Shown piece after piece: positions 1-10,108 of a stretch of 64,000 nucleotides of DNA. Below the pieces are notes generated by a model. It searched no databases. It was not told where the DNA came from and saw only the letters and a program-made list of their open reading frames with translations. This DNA is from Rubellimicrobium rubrum (lineage in GTDB: Bacteria; Pseudomonadota; Alphaproteobacteria; Rhodobacterales; Rhodobacteraceae). Position numbers and translations under genes: made by a program. The stretch is from positions 248,001-312,000 of the forward strand of contig NZ_VDFU01000001.1 in NCBI RefSeq assembly GCF_006152115.1, in the 5' to 3' direction. How positions within the stretch are numbered: position 1 is the stretch's first letter; each line of letters opens with the position of its first letter.

Positions 1-821
1 ACCTGCCGGTAGATGGCCGTCAGCCAGCTCTCGCCCACCACGTCGGGCCGCAGCCCGCGTCCGGTCAGGAGGACATAGGCGTCGCGGTACCAGCTCGTGG
101 TCGGGAAGTTGGTTCCCAGGATCGCCCCGGCCGTCTGCGCCTCGGCGTTCAGACCCAGGGCGACATAGGCTTCCACGAGGCGATAAAGAGCCTCGGGCGT
201 GTGGCGGGTGGTCTGGTAATCCTCGACCACGGTGCGGAAGCGGTTCACGGCCGCCGTGTAATGTCCGCCGGCGATGTAGAAGCGCCCGATCTCCATCTCC
301 TTGGAGGCGAGATGGTCAAAGGCCAGGTCGAACTTGGCCATCGCATCGGCGGCGTAGGGACTGTCCGGATAGACCTCGATCACCGTGCGCAGCGCCTGAA
401 GTGCCTGGAAGGTCAGGCCCTGGTCGCGGCCTACGTCGTCGATCTGGTCGTAATAGGACAGCGCAAGAAGATACTGGGCATAGGCCGCATCCTCCTCGGC
501 CGGGTAGAAGTCGAGGTAGCGCTGGGCGCTGGCCCGGGCATCCTCGTAGGCACCGTCGCGATGAAAGGCGAAGGCCGCCATGATGAGCCCGCGCTTGGCC
601 CATTCGGAATAGGGATACAGCCGCTCGATCTCGGTGAAATGGAAGGCGGCGTCGTCCTCGCGGCCACTTTCCAGCAGCGACTCGCCTTGGATGTAGATCT
701 GCTCCGGGGTCAGAGTATCCAGGGCACCGGACTCACGGAACCCGTCGCCACGCCCGCCACAGGCCGAGAGGGCCAACGCCATCGCAGCCCAAAGCCCTGC
801 CCGTCCCCGCCCTCTGGCCAT
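1..821 (-). CDS. bamD: outer membrane assembly lipoprotein BamD (3' end cut by window)
   Basis: BamD is the essential lipoprotein of the BAM complex that folds outer membrane beta-barrel proteins. The frame opens at ATG 821 with a lipoprotein signal peptide ending in the lipobox LSAC (Cys about residue 20). TPR-like helices follow, with motifs such as FHFTEIERLYPYSEWAKRG, YLDFYPAE and DSPYAADAM that are typical of the BamD/ComL family. The frame stays open to the window edge, so the C-terminus is missing here. An in-frame GTG lies four codons upstream; I prefer the ATG because it gives a normal signal peptide. It lies 112 bp downstream of lpxC on the same strand, the usual end of the dcw cluster in Rhodobacterales. 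Confidence 0.9.
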   Translation of the reverse strand, partial: MARGRGRAGLWAAMALALSACGGRGDGFRESGALDTLTPEQIYIQGESLLESGREDDAAFHFTEIERLYPYSEWAKRGLIMAAFAFHRDGAYEDARASAQRYLDFYPAEEDAAYAQYLLALSYYDQIDDVGRDQGLTFQALQALRTVIEVYPDSPYAADAMAKFDLAFDHLASKEMEIGRFYIAGGHYTAAVNRFRTVVEDYQTTRHTPEALYRLVEAYVALGLNAEAQTAGAILGTNFPTTSWYRDAYVLLTGRGLRPDVVGESWLTAIYRQ

Positions 822-933
822 CCCGCGCCCCACCGCAGCTTCTGATTGGAAGACCCGTCGGATCCCCGTCCCCGCTCCGATTAGCATGGTTTGTAGAGGG
901 GCAAAACGCCCATTCGCCAAGTGCCTGCCCGAG

Positions 934-1863
934 TCACGCCACGGCCAGCAGGTCGGCCAGTCCCGGCACCGCCTCGGGCAGACCCGGCAGCCGGTCGCGA
1001 ATCGCCTCGTCGCAGCGCACGAGGCGCCATCCCTCTGGTCGGGCGAAGAGCGCGCGCAGCAGTGCATTGGTGACCGCATGGCCGGCACGGACGCCGGTGT
1101 AGCGGCCCAGAATCGGGGCTCCTGCCGTATAAAGGTCGCCCACGGCATCGAGCATCTTGTGGCGCACGGCCTCGTCCGGGTGGCGCAGGCCACCCGGGGT
1201 CAGGACCCGCGCGCCGTCCACGACGACCGCGTTCAGATACGTCCCCCCAAGCGCGAGTCCGCGAGCGCGCATCGACTCCACGTCGGATTCGCGGCAGAAG
1301 GTGCGGCTGTCGCTCAACTCACGCAGGAAGGCGACGCCTGACAAGTCCAGCGCCTTCTCCTGATGGCCGATGGCGGCGTCCGTGAAGTCGATTGTGAACG
1401 AAATCGAGGGTCCCGGCGCAGGCTCCAGCCGGGCCAGCGCATTGCCATGGCGTACCTCGACCGGCGCGAGGATCTCGATGGCGAACAGCGGGTCGGCCAG
1501 CGTCGTAATTCCAGCGGCCAGGATAGCCCGGACCCAGGGCGCGGCAGAGCCGTCGAGGATCGGAACCTCTGGCCCGTCGATCTCCACGACGGCGTTGTGG
1601 ACCCCAGTGCCCGACAAGGCGGCCATGAGGTGTTCGATCGTCGATACTGTGACGCCATCCGCGTTCGCGATGCGCGTGTTCAGAGGCGAAACCTCGACGT
1701 GGTCCCACCGGGCCGGGATCAGCGGATCCGCCCCCACCACATCGGTGCGCCTGAACAGGATACCCGTGCCGGCGACAGCGTCCCGCAGGGTGACGCGGGC
1801 CAGAACCCCGGTGTGGAGCCCTGTACCCAGGATGGTCGCGGGCGTCTGGAGTGTCGTCTGCAC
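934..1863 (-). CDS. lpxC: UDP-3-O-acyl-N-acetylglucosamine deacetylase
   Basis: LpxC catalyses the zinc-dependent, committed deacetylation step of lipid A synthesis in the cytosol. The product is 309 aa if translation starts at GTG 1863, where family similarity begins (QTTLQ...GTGLHTG). An upstream GTG at 1893 would add ten residues but lies only 2 nt from a possible -10 box. Metal and active-site motifs are present: EHLMAALSG in the first half, then RHPDEAVRHKMLDAVGDL carrying the His and Asp ligands. It sits between ftsZ and bamD. A good terminator separates it from ftsZ, so it probably has its own promoter. Confidence 0.95.
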   Translation of the reverse strand: MQTTLQTPATILGTGLHTGVLARVTLRDAVAGTGILFRRTDVVGADPLIPARWDHVEVSPLNTRIANADGVTVSTIEHLMAALSGTGVHNAVVEIDGPEVPILDGSAAPWVRAILAAGITTLADPLFAIEILAPVEVRHGNALARLEPAPGPSISFTIDFTDAAIGHQEKALDLSGVAFLRELSDSRTFCRESDVESMRARGLALGGTYLNAVVVDGARVLTPGGLRHPDEAVRHKMLDAVGDLYTAGAPILGRYTGVRAGHAVTNALLRALFARPEGWRLVRCDEAIRDRLPGLPEAVPGLADLLAVA

Positions 1864-1894
1864 GGCGGTGACCTGTGATCTGCTCGGAGTCACG

Positions 1895-1922
1895 AGATAG
1901 TCACTCTGATAGGAGTCGCCAA
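1895..1922 (-). promoter_or_regulatory. possible lpxC promoter
   Basis: On the minus strand a TTGGCG box (1922-1917) is followed after 16 nt by CTATCT (1900-1895), between the ftsZ terminator and the preferred lpxC start. The match to a housekeeping promoter is only moderate. Position is the main support: the preceding terminator makes a separate promoter necessary. Confidence 0.3.
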
Positions 1923-1961
1923 TTCACGGATTCTGACTCGCTGAAACAGTGCGGCCCGCTT

Positions 1962-1996
1962 GCAAAAGAAGAAGGGCCGCCCGATCAGGGCGGCCC
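1962..1996 (-). terminator. intrinsic terminator after ftsZ
   Basis: A perfect 9-bp stem (GGGCCGCCC at 1974-1982 with GGGCGGCCC at 1988-1996) closes a 5-nt loop. On the minus strand it is followed by a T-rich run (TTCTTCTTTT). It starts about 20 nt beyond the ftsZ stop, so it should end the main dcw transcript before lpxC. Confidence 0.85.
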
Positions 1997-2016
1997 CTCC
2001 GTTTAGTAGATCGACC

Positions 2017-3702
2017 TCAGTTCGCCTGACGGCGGAGGAAGGCCGGAATGTCCGCGCGTTCCTGCTCGGCATCGGGCTGGGCGTCGTAGGCCGGCCGGGG
2101 CTGGGCGCGCTGGGCGGCCGCGGCGCCACCTTCGGCACCGGGTTGGCCAGTCATGCGGTTGATAAGGGAGTTGATCCCGAACCGGGGCTTCTCGGGGGCT
2201 GGAGCCGGGCGCTGGGCCTGCGCCCCGCGCTGGGCGTCGGCCGACTGACGCGGATCGACACTGCCCCGCGCTTCGGCGGCACGGCTGGCCATGGCTCGCA
2301 GACGGGCCAACGCCTCGGGCGTGGGAGTGCCGGGGGCGGACGCGGCCGGGCGGGCCGTCTGCTGCGGCTCTGAGGCCGGACGATAGGCCGGGGGCGGCAG
2401 ATCGTCGGCGATCTGAGGCGCGTCATAGTCGTCCGTCATATCCGCCGGGTGGTCGTAGGACTGCGCGTCGTAATGCGACTGCTCAACCAGGGGCTCTTGG
2501 TAGGTCGGCGCAGGGGCCGGAGCGACGGAGCGTGCAGGCTGCACCATCGGCCGGGAAACCGGCGTGACCTGCGACGCCGCCGGACGCATGGCAGGCTGCG
2601 AGGCGGCTGAACGCATCGCCGGCTGTTGCGGCGCAGCAGCGGAGCGGTGGGCTGGCGCGGCGGCAGCGGCCTGGACCTCGTTGCGGCCGGGCTGGCTCAT
2701 GGAGCGCCGCGGCATCGGCGCATCCATGCGGTTCGCGTTGGCGTCGATCCCGGTCGCGACGACGGACACGCGCATCTTGCCGCCCATCTCGGTGTCGAGC
2801 GTGGAGCCCACGATGATGTTGGCGTCCTCATCGACCATCTCGCGAATCTTGTTCGCGGCCTCGTCCAGTTCGAACAGGGTCATGTCGTGACCGCCGGTGA
2901 TGTTGATCAGCACGCCCTTGGCGCCCTTGAGGCTGATCTCGTCGAGGAGCGGGTTCGCGATGGCCTTCTCGGCGGCGTGGGTGGCGCGATCGGGGCCTTC
3001 GGCCTCGCCGGTGCCCATCATGGCCTTGCCCATCTCGTCCATCACGGAGCGAACGTCCGCAAAATCGAGGTTGATGAGGCCCGGCTTGACCATCAGGTCC
3101 GTCACGCCCTTCACGCCCTGGTAGAGCACATCGTCGGCCAGCGCGAAGGCCTCGGTGAAGGTGGTGTTCTCGGTGGCGAGGCGGAACAGGTTCTGGTTCG
3201 GGATGACGATCAGCGTGTCCACGACCTTCTGAAGGGCCTCGACGCCCTCCTCGGCCTGGCGCATGCGCTTGGCGCCTTCGAACTGAAAGGGCTTGGTCAC
3301 GACGCCCACGGTCAGCACGCCGAGTTCACGGGCGGCCTGCGCGATGATCGGCGCGGCGCCCGTGCCAGTGCCGCCGCCCATGCCGGCCGTGATGAAGCAC
3401 ATATGGGCCCCGGCGAGGTGGTCCACTATCTGCTGGATCGATTCCTCAGCGGCAGCAGCGCCGACAGAGGGACGCGCGCCGGCGCCCAGCCCTTCGGTGA
3501 CCTTGATGCCCATCTGGATCTTGGCGGGCGCCTGCGCGCCCTTGAGGGCCTGCGCGTCGGTGTTGGCGACGACGAACTCGACCCCATCGAGTTGTTTTTC
3601 GATCATGTTGTTCACCGCGTTGCCGCCGGCGCCGCCGACGCCGAACACGGTGATCCGGGGCTTGAGGTCCTCCTGCCCGGGCAGGGAGAGATTGAGTGCC
3701 AT
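2017..3702 (-). CDS. ftsZ: cell division GTPase FtsZ with long C-terminal linker
   Basis: FtsZ is the tubulin-like GTPase that polymerises into the cytokinetic ring. The 561-aa product has the N-terminal GTPase fold ([17 protein letters not shown] near residue 17) and the tubulin signature MGGGTGTG at 108-115. The conserved globular core ends near residue 325. A Pro/Ala/Gln-rich linker of over 200 residues follows, containing short repeats of the type MR(S/P)AASQ. It ends in the conserved tail [11 protein letters not shown], the peptide that binds FtsA and other partners. Length exceeds the roughly 380 aa of E. coli FtsZ, as is common in alphaproteobacteria. A 215-bp gap separates it from ftsA, suggesting extra promoters of its own. 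Confidence 0.98.
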   Translation of the reverse strand: MALNLSLPGQEDLKPRITVFGVGGAGGNAVNNMIEKQLDGVEFVVANTDAQALKGAQAPAKIQMGIKVTEGLGAGARPSVGAAAAEESIQQIVDHLAGAHMCFITAGMGGGTGTGAAPIIAQAARELGVLTVGVVTKPFQFEGAKRMRQAEEGVEALQKVVDTLIVIPNQNLFRLATENTTFTEAFALADDVLYQGVKGVTDLMVKPGLINLDFADVRSVMDEMGKAMMGTGEAEGPDRATHAAEKAIANPLLDEISLKGAKGVLINITGGHDMTLFELDEAANKIREMVDEDANIIVGSTLDTEMGGKMRVSVVATGIDANANRMDAPMPRRSMSQPGRNEVQAAAAAPAHRSAAAPQQPAMRSAASQPAMRPAASQVTPVSRPMVQPARSVAPAPAPTYQEPLVEQSHYDAQSYDHPADMTDDYDAPQIADDLPPPAYRPASEPQQTARPAASAPGTPTPEALARLRAMASRAAEARGSVDPRQSADAQRGAQAQRPAPAPEKPRFGINSLINRMTGQPGAEGGAAAAQRAQPRPAYDAQPDAEQERADIPAFLRRQAN

Positions 3703-3788
3703 CGCGCTGTCCGCCTGTGTGTTCGTGTTATGAGCCGCTGTCCGCGGTCCCCGCCTTATTCCGATCCGGTCCCGTCTCCGGACTTCGC

Positions 3789-3802
3789 TGACGGTGCCGT
3801 CA
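3789..3802. repeat. palindrome in the ftsZ upstream region
   Basis: TGACGG and CCGTCA form 6-bp arms around a 2-nt centre, about 90 bp upstream of the ftsZ start. One arm overlaps a TTGACG sequence on the minus strand that resembles a -35 box. It could be an operator, but no regulator can be assigned. Confidence 0.3.
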
Positions 3803-3917
3803 ACTCTACCGATGCCTCACCGCTCCGTCACGCCAAAAACACACCCTGCGCACAATCTCTAGTGGTATTATGGGAGCGGCCCACCGTTGCAGCGATGCAT
3901 CGGCAGGATTTCGCACA

Positions 3918-5252
3918 TCACCAGTTATCCTTGAACCACTTCACGGCGCGGCGGAGCGAACGGGACGATTGGCGGTCGGACGGGATCTCGAAATCCCACC
4001 ACTCGTCTTGGGGGTGAGCCGCGAACAGCGTAAGGCCCACGGCTGCCGAAAAGGCCGCACCAGTGGCTGCCTTTGGAAGGCCCTGGACCCGCAAAGGACG
4101 TCCGAGGCGGACCTTCCGGCCTAGGATGCGCGCCGCCAAGCCATCGAGGCCAGGGATCTGGCTGCCCCCGCCTGTCAGCACGATGGACTGCGATGGGAGC
4201 TGGTCGAACCCCGCGTGGTCGAGCCGCGCTCGAACCTCTTCAAGGATCTCCTCGACGCGCGGGCGCATGATGCCGATGAGCTCGGTGCGCGAGACCACGC
4301 GGCGGTCATGCTCCCAGTCGCCGGTGTCGCCGCCGATCGGGATGAGTTCGCGGTCATCCTTGCCGGTCGCGACCACGCCGCCGTAAAGCGTCTTGATCCG
4401 CTCGGCCATGGCCATGGGAATCTGCAGCCCCATGGAGATGTCGGAAGTCACGTGCTCCCCGCCCATGCGGATCGACTCGGCATAGATCATGTGCTTGCGC
4501 ATGAAGACCGACAGGCCGGTAGTCCCACCGCCCATGTCGATGCAGACCGCGCCCAGCTCCTGCTCATCCTCGACGAGGCTCGCGATGCCGGACACGTAGG
4601 CCGACGAGGCGATTCCCGCGCATTCGAGATCGCAGCGCTTGAGGCAGAGAAGGAGCGTTTCGACCGCCGGGCCGTCGACGGCCAGTAGATGAAGATCCGA
4701 CGCGAGCCGCTGCCCGACCTGCCCCCGCGGGTCGGCCAGTCCCGTCCGGTGATCGAGCGACCAGTTCACGGGCTGGGCGTGCAGCACCTCGCGCTCGGGC
4801 CCGATGGCGGGCACGTCGCAGGATCCCAGGACGCGGCCGATGTCCCAGCCATCCACGGTAGGCCCTTCCACTTCGGCTTCGCCGAAGAGGCCGTGGCTTT
4901 CGGGCCGGGCCCCCGAGAAGCAGACGATCACATGGTCCACGCGGACTTGCGCATCCTTCTGCGCGGCTTGCACCGCAGTGCGGATGGCGCGCTCGGTCTC
5001 GCCCATGCTGTCCACTTCGCCGAAGCGGACCCCGCGCGAGCGGGTGACCGCGTGACCGATGACCTTGAACTGCGATTGACCCGCCATGGGGCCCACGCCG
5101 TCCACTGCCTGCGACCGCTGCGGCCCGTCAAAGCGGAGCACGAGGCAGGCCGTCTTGGAGGTGCCGAGGTCGAGGATGGCGATGACGCCCCGCTGGAGCG
5201 CGGCCCGCCGGATGCCACGCATGAGTCGCTGGGTTTCGTAAAGGGGGCGCAT
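3918..5252 (-). CDS. ftsA: cell division protein FtsA
   Basis: FtsA is an actin-like ATPase that tethers FtsZ filaments to the inner membrane and recruits later divisome proteins. The 444-aa product shows the actin-family phosphate-1 motif AILDLGTSKTACLVLRF near residue 25, the phosphate-2 motif CIDMGGGTTGLSVF near 230 and the adenosine motif IVLTGGGSQIPGL near 360. The C-terminus (SLRRAVKWFKDNW) is a basic amphipathic helix suited to membrane targeting. The ATG overlaps the ftsQ stop by one base (TGATG), implying translational coupling. Confidence 0.97.
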   Translation of the reverse strand: MRPLYETQRLMRGIRRAALQRGVIAILDLGTSKTACLVLRFDGPQRSQAVDGVGPMAGQSQFKVIGHAVTRSRGVRFGEVDSMGETERAIRTAVQAAQKDAQVRVDHVIVCFSGARPESHGLFGEAEVEGPTVDGWDIGRVLGSCDVPAIGPEREVLHAQPVNWSLDHRTGLADPRGQVGQRLASDLHLLAVDGPAVETLLLCLKRCDLECAGIASSAYVSGIASLVEDEQELGAVCIDMGGGTTGLSVFMRKHMIYAESIRMGGEHVTSDISMGLQIPMAMAERIKTLYGGVVATGKDDRELIPIGGDTGDWEHDRRVVSRTELIGIMRPRVEEILEEVRARLDHAGFDQLPSQSIVLTGGGSQIPGLDGLAARILGRKVRLGRPLRVQGLPKAATGAAFSAAVGLTLFAAHPQDEWWDFEIPSDRQSSRSLRRAVKWFKDNW

Positions 5253-6208
5253 CAGTGATCCTCTGGAATGGGCGCGGCGGCAGTGGACGATCCGGGGCTC
5301 GCCGCCGCGGCGCGGAGCGTGGCGAGAGCGGGTGGGTTCAGGCGAAGGGTCGGGCGGTCGCCCAGCCGCAGGTCCACGACAGCAAGGTCGCGGTCGAGCA
5401 TCTCCTGCGCCTGATGGAGCGCCATGACGCGCTCGAGCGCGAGGACCGGCTCCTCGGAAGGCAGAAGGATGCGCTGGTCGTTGTCCAGCACCATGTCCCA
5501 GCGGCGCTGGCCCATGCGGACCAGGCCACGGACACGTGGCGCGACGGGCGCAGCAGCGGCGAACAGGGCCAGCGCCTCGTCTATGGCGTCCTTGGCGCCG
5601 TCACCGGCGATCAGGGGCAGGTCCGTGCGGTCCGCGCGGTCGGCGATCATGCCCGTCATCACCCCTTCGGCGTCGATCAGGCGGAGGCCATCCGCATAGC
5701 GCCAGACCGCGACCGGGACACGCTGCACGACCGCGATCTCCAACGCTCCGCCCGGCTTGACGCGCAGTTGCGCGGAACGGACGGCAGTCAGGTCGGTAAC
5801 CTTAAGCCGCAGCGCATCGAGGTCGAGGTCGAAGCTCGACACCGGCATCCGGATGCGCGCGACCTCGCGGATCGCCGCGGTCAGAGCGCGGTCGGCCCCT
5901 ACGATTTCGACGGAGGTGACCATGAACTCGGGCCGCTCCTGAACGGCGTCTTTGACGGCCTCGATCCGCGCGGACAGCGCGGCGCGGTGATCAGCCGAGG
6001 ACAGCCAGAGCGCGGAGACGAGCAGCACGAGGCCCACAGGGCCGCCGATGTGCAGCAGGCGCCGATACAATGGCGTCAGCATCAGCCGCTGGTACCGATA
6101 GGACCAGAGCGAAGGCGCGGGGTCACGACGCGTGCCCGGCACCGTTGTTGCCGGCCCCTTGACCAGCGACGGGATGGTGAGCCGCCAGAGCAGGATCAGC
6201 GTCCGCAT
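5252..6208 (-). CDS. ftsQ: cell division protein FtsQ
   Basis: FtsQ is a bitopic inner membrane protein that links early and late divisome components through the FtsQLB complex. I place the start at ATG 6208 because a GGAGGA ribosome binding site lies 6 nt upstream. This gives 318 aa and a 13-nt overlap with the ddl 3' end. The protein has a cytoplasmic N-terminus, one transmembrane helix ([15 protein letters not shown]), then a POTRA domain starting at [15 protein letters not shown], followed by the FtsQ beta domain. Sequence identity across this family is low, but position between ddl and ftsA is diagnostic. Confidence 0.93.
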   Translation of the reverse strand: MRTLILLWRLTIPSLVKGPATTVPGTRRDPAPSLWSYRYQRLMLTPLYRRLLHIGGPVGLVLLVSALWLSSADHRAALSARIEAVKDAVQERPEFMVTSVEIVGADRALTAAIREVARIRMPVSSFDLDLDALRLKVTDLTAVRSAQLRVKPGGALEIAVVQRVPVAVWRYADGLRLIDAEGVMTGMIADRADRTDLPLIAGDGAKDAIDEALALFAAAAPVAPRVRGLVRMGQRRWDMVLDNDQRILLPSEEPVLALERVMALHQAQEMLDRDLAVVDLRLGDRPTLRLNPPALATLRAAAASPGSSTAAAPIPEDH

Positions 6209-7110
6209 GATGCGTCCTCCACGAGCCAACGGCACAGGTCGGGAAAGGACATCCCCATCGCCTGCGCCTGCTCGGGCGCAAGGGACGTAGGCGTCATGCC
6301 GGGTTGGGTGTTCAGTTCAAGGATGACGAGGCCGGCCTTGCCGCGCGACTCGTCCCAGCGAAAATCGGTGCGCGACAAGCCTCGGCATCCCAGGGCCTCG
6401 TGCGCCCGCACGGCAAGGTCGAGGCAAGCGTCGAAGATCTCCCGAGGGACGTCGGCGGGCACCACATGACGCGAGCCGCCGGGGGCGTACTTGGCGTCGT
6501 AGTCGTACCAGCCGTCGGTGATGATGTCGGTCACCGTGAGCGCGCGGTCGCCCAGGACGGCTGTCGTCAGTTCCCGGCCGGGGGCGAATGCCTCGACCAT
6601 GACCGTGTCGGGCATGCTGTCGGCCAGTTGCGCCGGTTGGTTCGCGCCCTTGGGCACGATGTAGACGCCCACCGAGGAGCCTTCGTTGTTGGGCTTGACT
6701 ACATAAGGCGGCTCAAGGAGGTGCCTGGCGCGCGCCTCGTTCCGGGGGGCGAGCAGGCTTTCCACGACCGGAAGCCCCGCGGCGCGGAAGGCGTCCTTGG
6801 CGCGCTGCTTGTCCATGGCCAGCGACGAGGCCAGCACGCCCGAATGGGTATAGGGAATCCTCAACCATTCCAGGAGACCCTGGACGCAACCGTCCTCGCC
6901 CCAGCGGCCATGAAGCGCGTTGAACGCGACATCCGGCTTCAGCCCGCCAAGCCGCTGTGCGAGGTCCGGCCCCGCGTCCACTTCGGTGGCGTCGTATCCT
7001 GCATCCCTGAGAGCCGCCACGCATTGGCGTCCCGACGAGAGCGACACGTCGCGCTCCGCCGATGGTCCGCCCATAAGGACGGCGACTCTGGGACCTGTCC
7101 TGCCCGACAT
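6196..7110 (-). CDS. ddl: D-alanine--D-alanine ligase
   Basis: Ddl joins two D-alanines in an ATP-dependent reaction to make the dipeptide that MurF adds to the peptidoglycan precursor. The 304-aa protein begins with the family motif [19 protein letters not shown]. It has an ATP-grasp fold with [10 protein letters not shown], the [16 protein letters not shown] loop and the metal-binding end [11 protein letters not shown]. It overlaps ftsQ by 13 nt and lies 98 bp downstream of murB on the same strand. Confidence 0.96.
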   Translation of the reverse strand: MSGRTGPRVAVLMGGPSAERDVSLSSGRQCVAALRDAGYDATEVDAGPDLAQRLGGLKPDVAFNALHGRWGEDGCVQGLLEWLRIPYTHSGVLASSLAMDKQRAKDAFRAAGLPVVESLLAPRNEARARHLLEPPYVVKPNNEGSSVGVYIVPKGANQPAQLADSMPDTVMVEAFAPGRELTTAVLGDRALTVTDIITDGWYDYDAKYAPGGSRHVVPADVPREIFDACLDLAVRAHEALGCRGLSRTDFRWDESRGKAGLVILELNTQPGMTPTSLAPEQAQAMGMSFPDLCRWLVEDASCGR

Positions 7111-7208
7111 GCCCGCTTCTGCCCCATGTGCGGACGCTTTGGTCCGTCTTGTTTCACTTGCGACCCCGTTTCAGGGCCGCACCGCCATTACCGATGTTCT
7201 TACTCAAC

Positions 7209-8132
7209 TTATGCGGGTTCGCCAACCCGCATGATTTCCCATTCTAGCCTCACCCCCGCGTGATCGTAAACTGCTTTCCGCACATCCTCGCCGAGCAGCT
7301 CCAGCTCGGCAGCAGTCGCACCACCAGCATTGGTAAGAAAATTGGCGTGCATGGGGTTCATCACGGCTCCGCCTCGACGCGCGCCGCGCATCCCGGCATC
7401 GTCGATCAGCTTCCAGGCCTTCAACTCATGCGTGTCATCCGCCAGCCCCGTGCTGGAGAATCCTGCGGGATTGCGGAAGGTGGACCCCGCTGTCCGATCC
7501 TTGGTGGGCTGGGTCGCGTCACGCTTGCGGAGCTGCTCCTCCATGCGTGCGGCCAAGGCGGCGGGGTCGCCCGTGGGCGCTTCGAACACCGCCTCGACGA
7601 TGACAGCCCCGTCAGGAATCCGGCTGGACCGGTAGGCGAGACCCAGACCTGATGCAAGGATCACAGCCGGCGTGCCGTCTCGCAGGATCGCCGTAACCTC
7701 AACCAGCGTGTCGGCGACGTAGGTGCCGTAGCAGCCCGCGTTCATCCGCACAGCGCCGCCGACCGTGCCTGGGATGGTCCGCAGGAAGGTGAGGTCTCGC
7801 CCGGCCTCGGCCGCCTTGCGGGCGACGTGGGCATCAAGCGCCGCGGCCCCGGCCCGCACGCGCGACCCTTCGACCGAGATGCCGTTGAAGCCCCGCCCGA
7901 GCCGGATCACGGCCCCCCGAACGCCGCCGTCCCGAACGATGAGATTGGATCCGACGCCCATGGGAAAAACCGGCACCGCCGGATCCAAGGCGGCAAGGAA
8001 CGCGCTCAAGTCCTCGACGTCGGCGGGCTGCACCAGTGCGTCGGCCGGCCCTCCAACCCGAAGCCAGGTTAGATCAGCCAGCGGGCGCATCTCGGTCAGG
8101 GTGCCGCGAAGGGACGGCCAGGCGGTGGTCAT
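7209..8132 (-). CDS. murB: UDP-N-acetylenolpyruvoylglucosamine reductase
   Basis: MurB is the FAD- and NADPH-dependent reductase that forms UDP-MurNAc in the cytosol. The start at ATG 8132 overlaps the upstream DUF2484 stop by four bases (ATGA) and gives 307 aa. FAD-binding motifs are clear: [27 protein letters not shown] and [19 protein letters not shown]. The catalytic region AGSTFRNP and the end [13 protein letters not shown] place it in the type IIa class. A longer open frame extends upstream to about 8417, but it overlaps the DUF2484 gene and has no matching domain. Confidence 0.96.
   Translation of the reverse strand: MTTAWPSLRGTLTEMRPLADLTWLRVGGPADALVQPADVEDLSAFLAALDPAVPVFPMGVGSNLIVRDGGVRGAVIRLGRGFNGISVEGSRVRAGAAALDAHVARKAAEAGRDLTFLRTIPGTVGGAVRMNAGCYGTYVADTLVEVTAILRDGTPAVILASGLGLAYRSSRIPDGAVIVEAVFEAPTGDPAALAARMEEQLRKRDATQPTKDRTAGSTFRNPAGFSSTGLADDTHELKAWKLIDDAGMRGARRGGAVMNPMHANFLTNAGGATAAELELLGEDVRKAVYDHAGVRLEWEIMRVGEPA
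7211..7232 (-). repeat. inverted repeat spanning the murB stop codon
   Basis: ATGCGGGTT (7211-7219) and AACCCGCAT (7224-7232) form a perfect 9-bp hairpin with a CGCC loop. It covers the last codons of murB and touches its TAA. No T-run follows on the minus strand, so it is not a standard terminator. It may stabilise or process the mRNA end. Confidence 0.45.
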
Positions 8133-8395
8133 TCCGCAGGGTTCCGGTGGGCGGGAGTGGTCCGGCGCAGGCGGCGCATCAAGAAGATCAGCGGCCAGCG
8201 CAGGACAGAGGCGCCTGCTGCCAGTGCGATCATCCCCATGACAGGCCCATGTTCCACAGTGAGCCAGCCCAGGAGGGGCACTCCGCAGGCGGTCAGGAGC
8301 GTGGCGGCCGTCCAGTGCTGGTCTCGCGAGGGGAGCATGGCCACGACGTTGGCCGTGATGAACCACAGACAGGCGAGAACAAGGGCAAAGCTCAT
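8129..8395 (-). CDS. DUF2484 family small membrane protein (copy 1)
   Basis: An 88-aa protein with three hydrophobic stretches ([46 protein letters not shown]), so a small integral membrane protein. DUF2484 proteins occur beside murB in Rhodobacterales and have no known function. The stop overlaps the murB start (ATGA) and its own start overlaps the stop of a related gene (ATGA), giving a tight three-gene unit. It aligns with the neighbouring product through a shared pattern C-x-W...LP...Q...GWL...G. A role in wall synthesis is inferred only from position. Confidence 0.75.
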   Translation of the reverse strand: MSFALVLACLWFITANVVAMLPSRDQHWTAATLLTACGVPLLGWLTVEHGPVMGMIALAAGASVLRWPLIFLMRRLRRTTPAHRNPAE

Positions 8396-8628
8396 GCCAC
8401 CCTCCCCTGCGTGACAAGCGCAGCGAGGGAGCGGCGGAATGTCAAAGGCACGGCGGCCGACGGCAGAGAAGCGGCCCAGGCGCCACGGCCCATGCCGAGC
8501 CAGCCGACGACCGGCGGCGCCGTGGGAACGAGCCCAAAGTCCGGACGCATCTGCCGATTCAAGGGCAGAAGGACCGTGCCTATCGCAACCAGCACCCAGG
8601 CACACCCGAGAACTCCCGCCGCCGTCAT
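8392..8628 (-). CDS. DUF2484-like small membrane protein (copy 2)
   Basis: A 78-aa hydrophobic protein: first helix [18 protein letters not shown], then [15 protein letters not shown]. By eye it aligns end to end with copy 1 through C-x-W, LLP, Q and GWL, suggesting tandem duplication and divergence. It starts 62 nt after the murC stop and ends inside the start of copy 1 (ATGA). Function unknown. Assignment to DUF2484 is less certain than for copy 1. Confidence 0.6.
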   Translation of the reverse strand: MTAAGVLGCAWVLVAIGTVLLPLNRQMRPDFGLVPTAPPVVGWLGMGRGAWAASLPSAAVPLTFRRSLAALVTQGRVA

Positions 8629-8690
8629 TCCGTGACCCTCCTTCTGGCGATTGCCGCGCCCGTTTCTGCCGGTGCGGTCGTTCTTCCGTC

Positions 8691-10091
8691 TCAGGCTTCG
8701 CGCAGCCGCGCGGGTAGCCCATGCGCCCAGGCGCTGATGTTACCGGCTCCCAAGCAGACCACGATGTCGCCGTCGCGGGCCTGCTCGCGCACCAAGCGGG
8801 CGAGGTCCTCCTCTCCCTGCACGGCGCGGGCGTGGCGATGGCCGTGACGGATCAGGCCCGACACGAGATCATCGCCCGAGGCACCGGGGATGGGCTGCTC
8901 GCCCGCGGCATAGACCTCGGCGATGCCGACGACGTCGGCCTCGTTGAAGCAGGTGCAGAACTCCTCGAACAGCGTATGCAGACGCGTGTAGCGATGCGGC
9001 TGGTGCACCGCGATCACCCGCCCCTTGGAGGCCTGCCGCGCTGCCTTGAGCACGGCCGCGATCTCGACCGGGTGGTGGCCGTAGTCGTCGATGATGGTGA
9101 CGCCGTTCACCTCATCGACCTTGGTGAAGCGCCTATTGACGCCCGCGAAGGCGGCGAGCGCGGTGCGGATCTCGTCCTTGCTCATGCCCAGATGCCGTGC
9201 GACTGCGATAGCCGCGAGCGCGTTCGACACGTTGTGGTCGCCCGGCATCGGCAAGGTCATGCCGTCAATTCGGTCATCCTCGGACTGGAGGATCACGTCG
9301 AACTTCGCAACTCCGTTCTCGTAGGTGGGGCGGGTCGCGCGCACGTCGGCTTGGGCGTTGAAACCAAAGGTCCGCACGCGGCGGTCAGTGACCCGCCCGA
9401 CCAGGGCCTGAACCTCCGGGTGGTCGGTGCAGCAGACCGCGAGGCCGTAGAACGGGATGTTCGACACGAAGTCGTAGAAGCCCTTCCGCAGCGCCTCGAT
9501 GGTGCCCCAGTGCTCCATGTGCTCGGGGTCGATGTTGGTCACGATGGCGATGGTGGCGGGCAGGCGGTTGAAGGTGCCGTCCGACTCATCGGCCTCGACC
9601 ACCATCCACTCCCCCTGCCCGATCCGGGCGTTGGAGTTGTAGCGGTGGATGATGCCGCCGTTCACCACGGTCGGATCGAAGTTCCCGGCATCCAGCAGCG
9701 TGGCCACCATGGTCGTCGTCGTCGTCTTGCCGTGCGTTCCGGCGATGGCGACATTGGACCGGAGGCGCATCAACTCGGCCAGCATCTCGGCGCGGCGCAC
9801 CACCGGCAGGCCCTTGCGCCGTGCCTCGTCCAGCTCGGGGTTGCCCGGCTTGATGGCCGAAGAGATGACGACCACTTCCGCGCCTTCCAGGTTCTCGGAC
9901 CTCTGGCCGATCTGGATCGTGGCCCCCAGTCTGGCAAGACGACGGGTGATATCGCTTTCACGCGAGTCAGAGCCCTGGACGGTGTAGCCCATGGTCAGCA
10001 GGACCTCGGCGATGCCCGACATGCCGATCCCGCCGATGCCGACGAAGTGGATCGGGCCCACGTCCTGGGGCAGCTTGGTCGGCCGCTGCAT
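8691..10091 (-). CDS. murC: UDP-N-acetylmuramate--L-alanine ligase
   Basis: MurC adds L-alanine to UDP-MurNAc using ATP. The start at ATG 10091 is preferred because GGAGG lies 8 nt upstream. An ATG at 10112 overlapping the murG stop (ATGA) would add seven residues. The 466-aa product has the Rossmann motif [16 protein letters not shown], the P-loop [11 protein letters not shown] and the Mur ligase motifs DESDGTF and DDYGHHPVE. It lies between murG and the DUF2484/murB group. Confidence 0.96.
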   Translation of the reverse strand: MQRPTKLPQDVGPIHFVGIGGIGMSGIAEVLLTMGYTVQGSDSRESDITRRLARLGATIQIGQRSENLEGAEVVVISSAIKPGNPELDEARRKGLPVVRRAEMLAELMRLRSNVAIAGTHGKTTTTTMVATLLDAGNFDPTVVNGGIIHRYNSNARIGQGEWMVVEADESDGTFNRLPATIAIVTNIDPEHMEHWGTIEALRKGFYDFVSNIPFYGLAVCCTDHPEVQALVGRVTDRRVRTFGFNAQADVRATRPTYENGVAKFDVILQSEDDRIDGMTLPMPGDHNVSNALAAIAVARHLGMSKDEIRTALAAFAGVNRRFTKVDEVNGVTIIDDYGHHPVEIAAVLKAARQASKGRVIAVHQPHRYTRLHTLFEEFCTCFNEADVVGIAEVYAAGEQPIPGASGDDLVSGLIRHGHRHARAVQGEEDLARLVREQARDGDIVVCLGAGNISAWAHGLPARLREA

Positions 10092-10108
10092 GGAAAATCC
10101 TCCGTCCA

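Noticed and set aside
7209-8417. murB starting at 8417 (402 codons)
   Set aside because: The added N-terminus overlaps the DUF2484 gene in another frame and lacks MurB similarity; ATG 8132 fits the family and an ATGA overlap.
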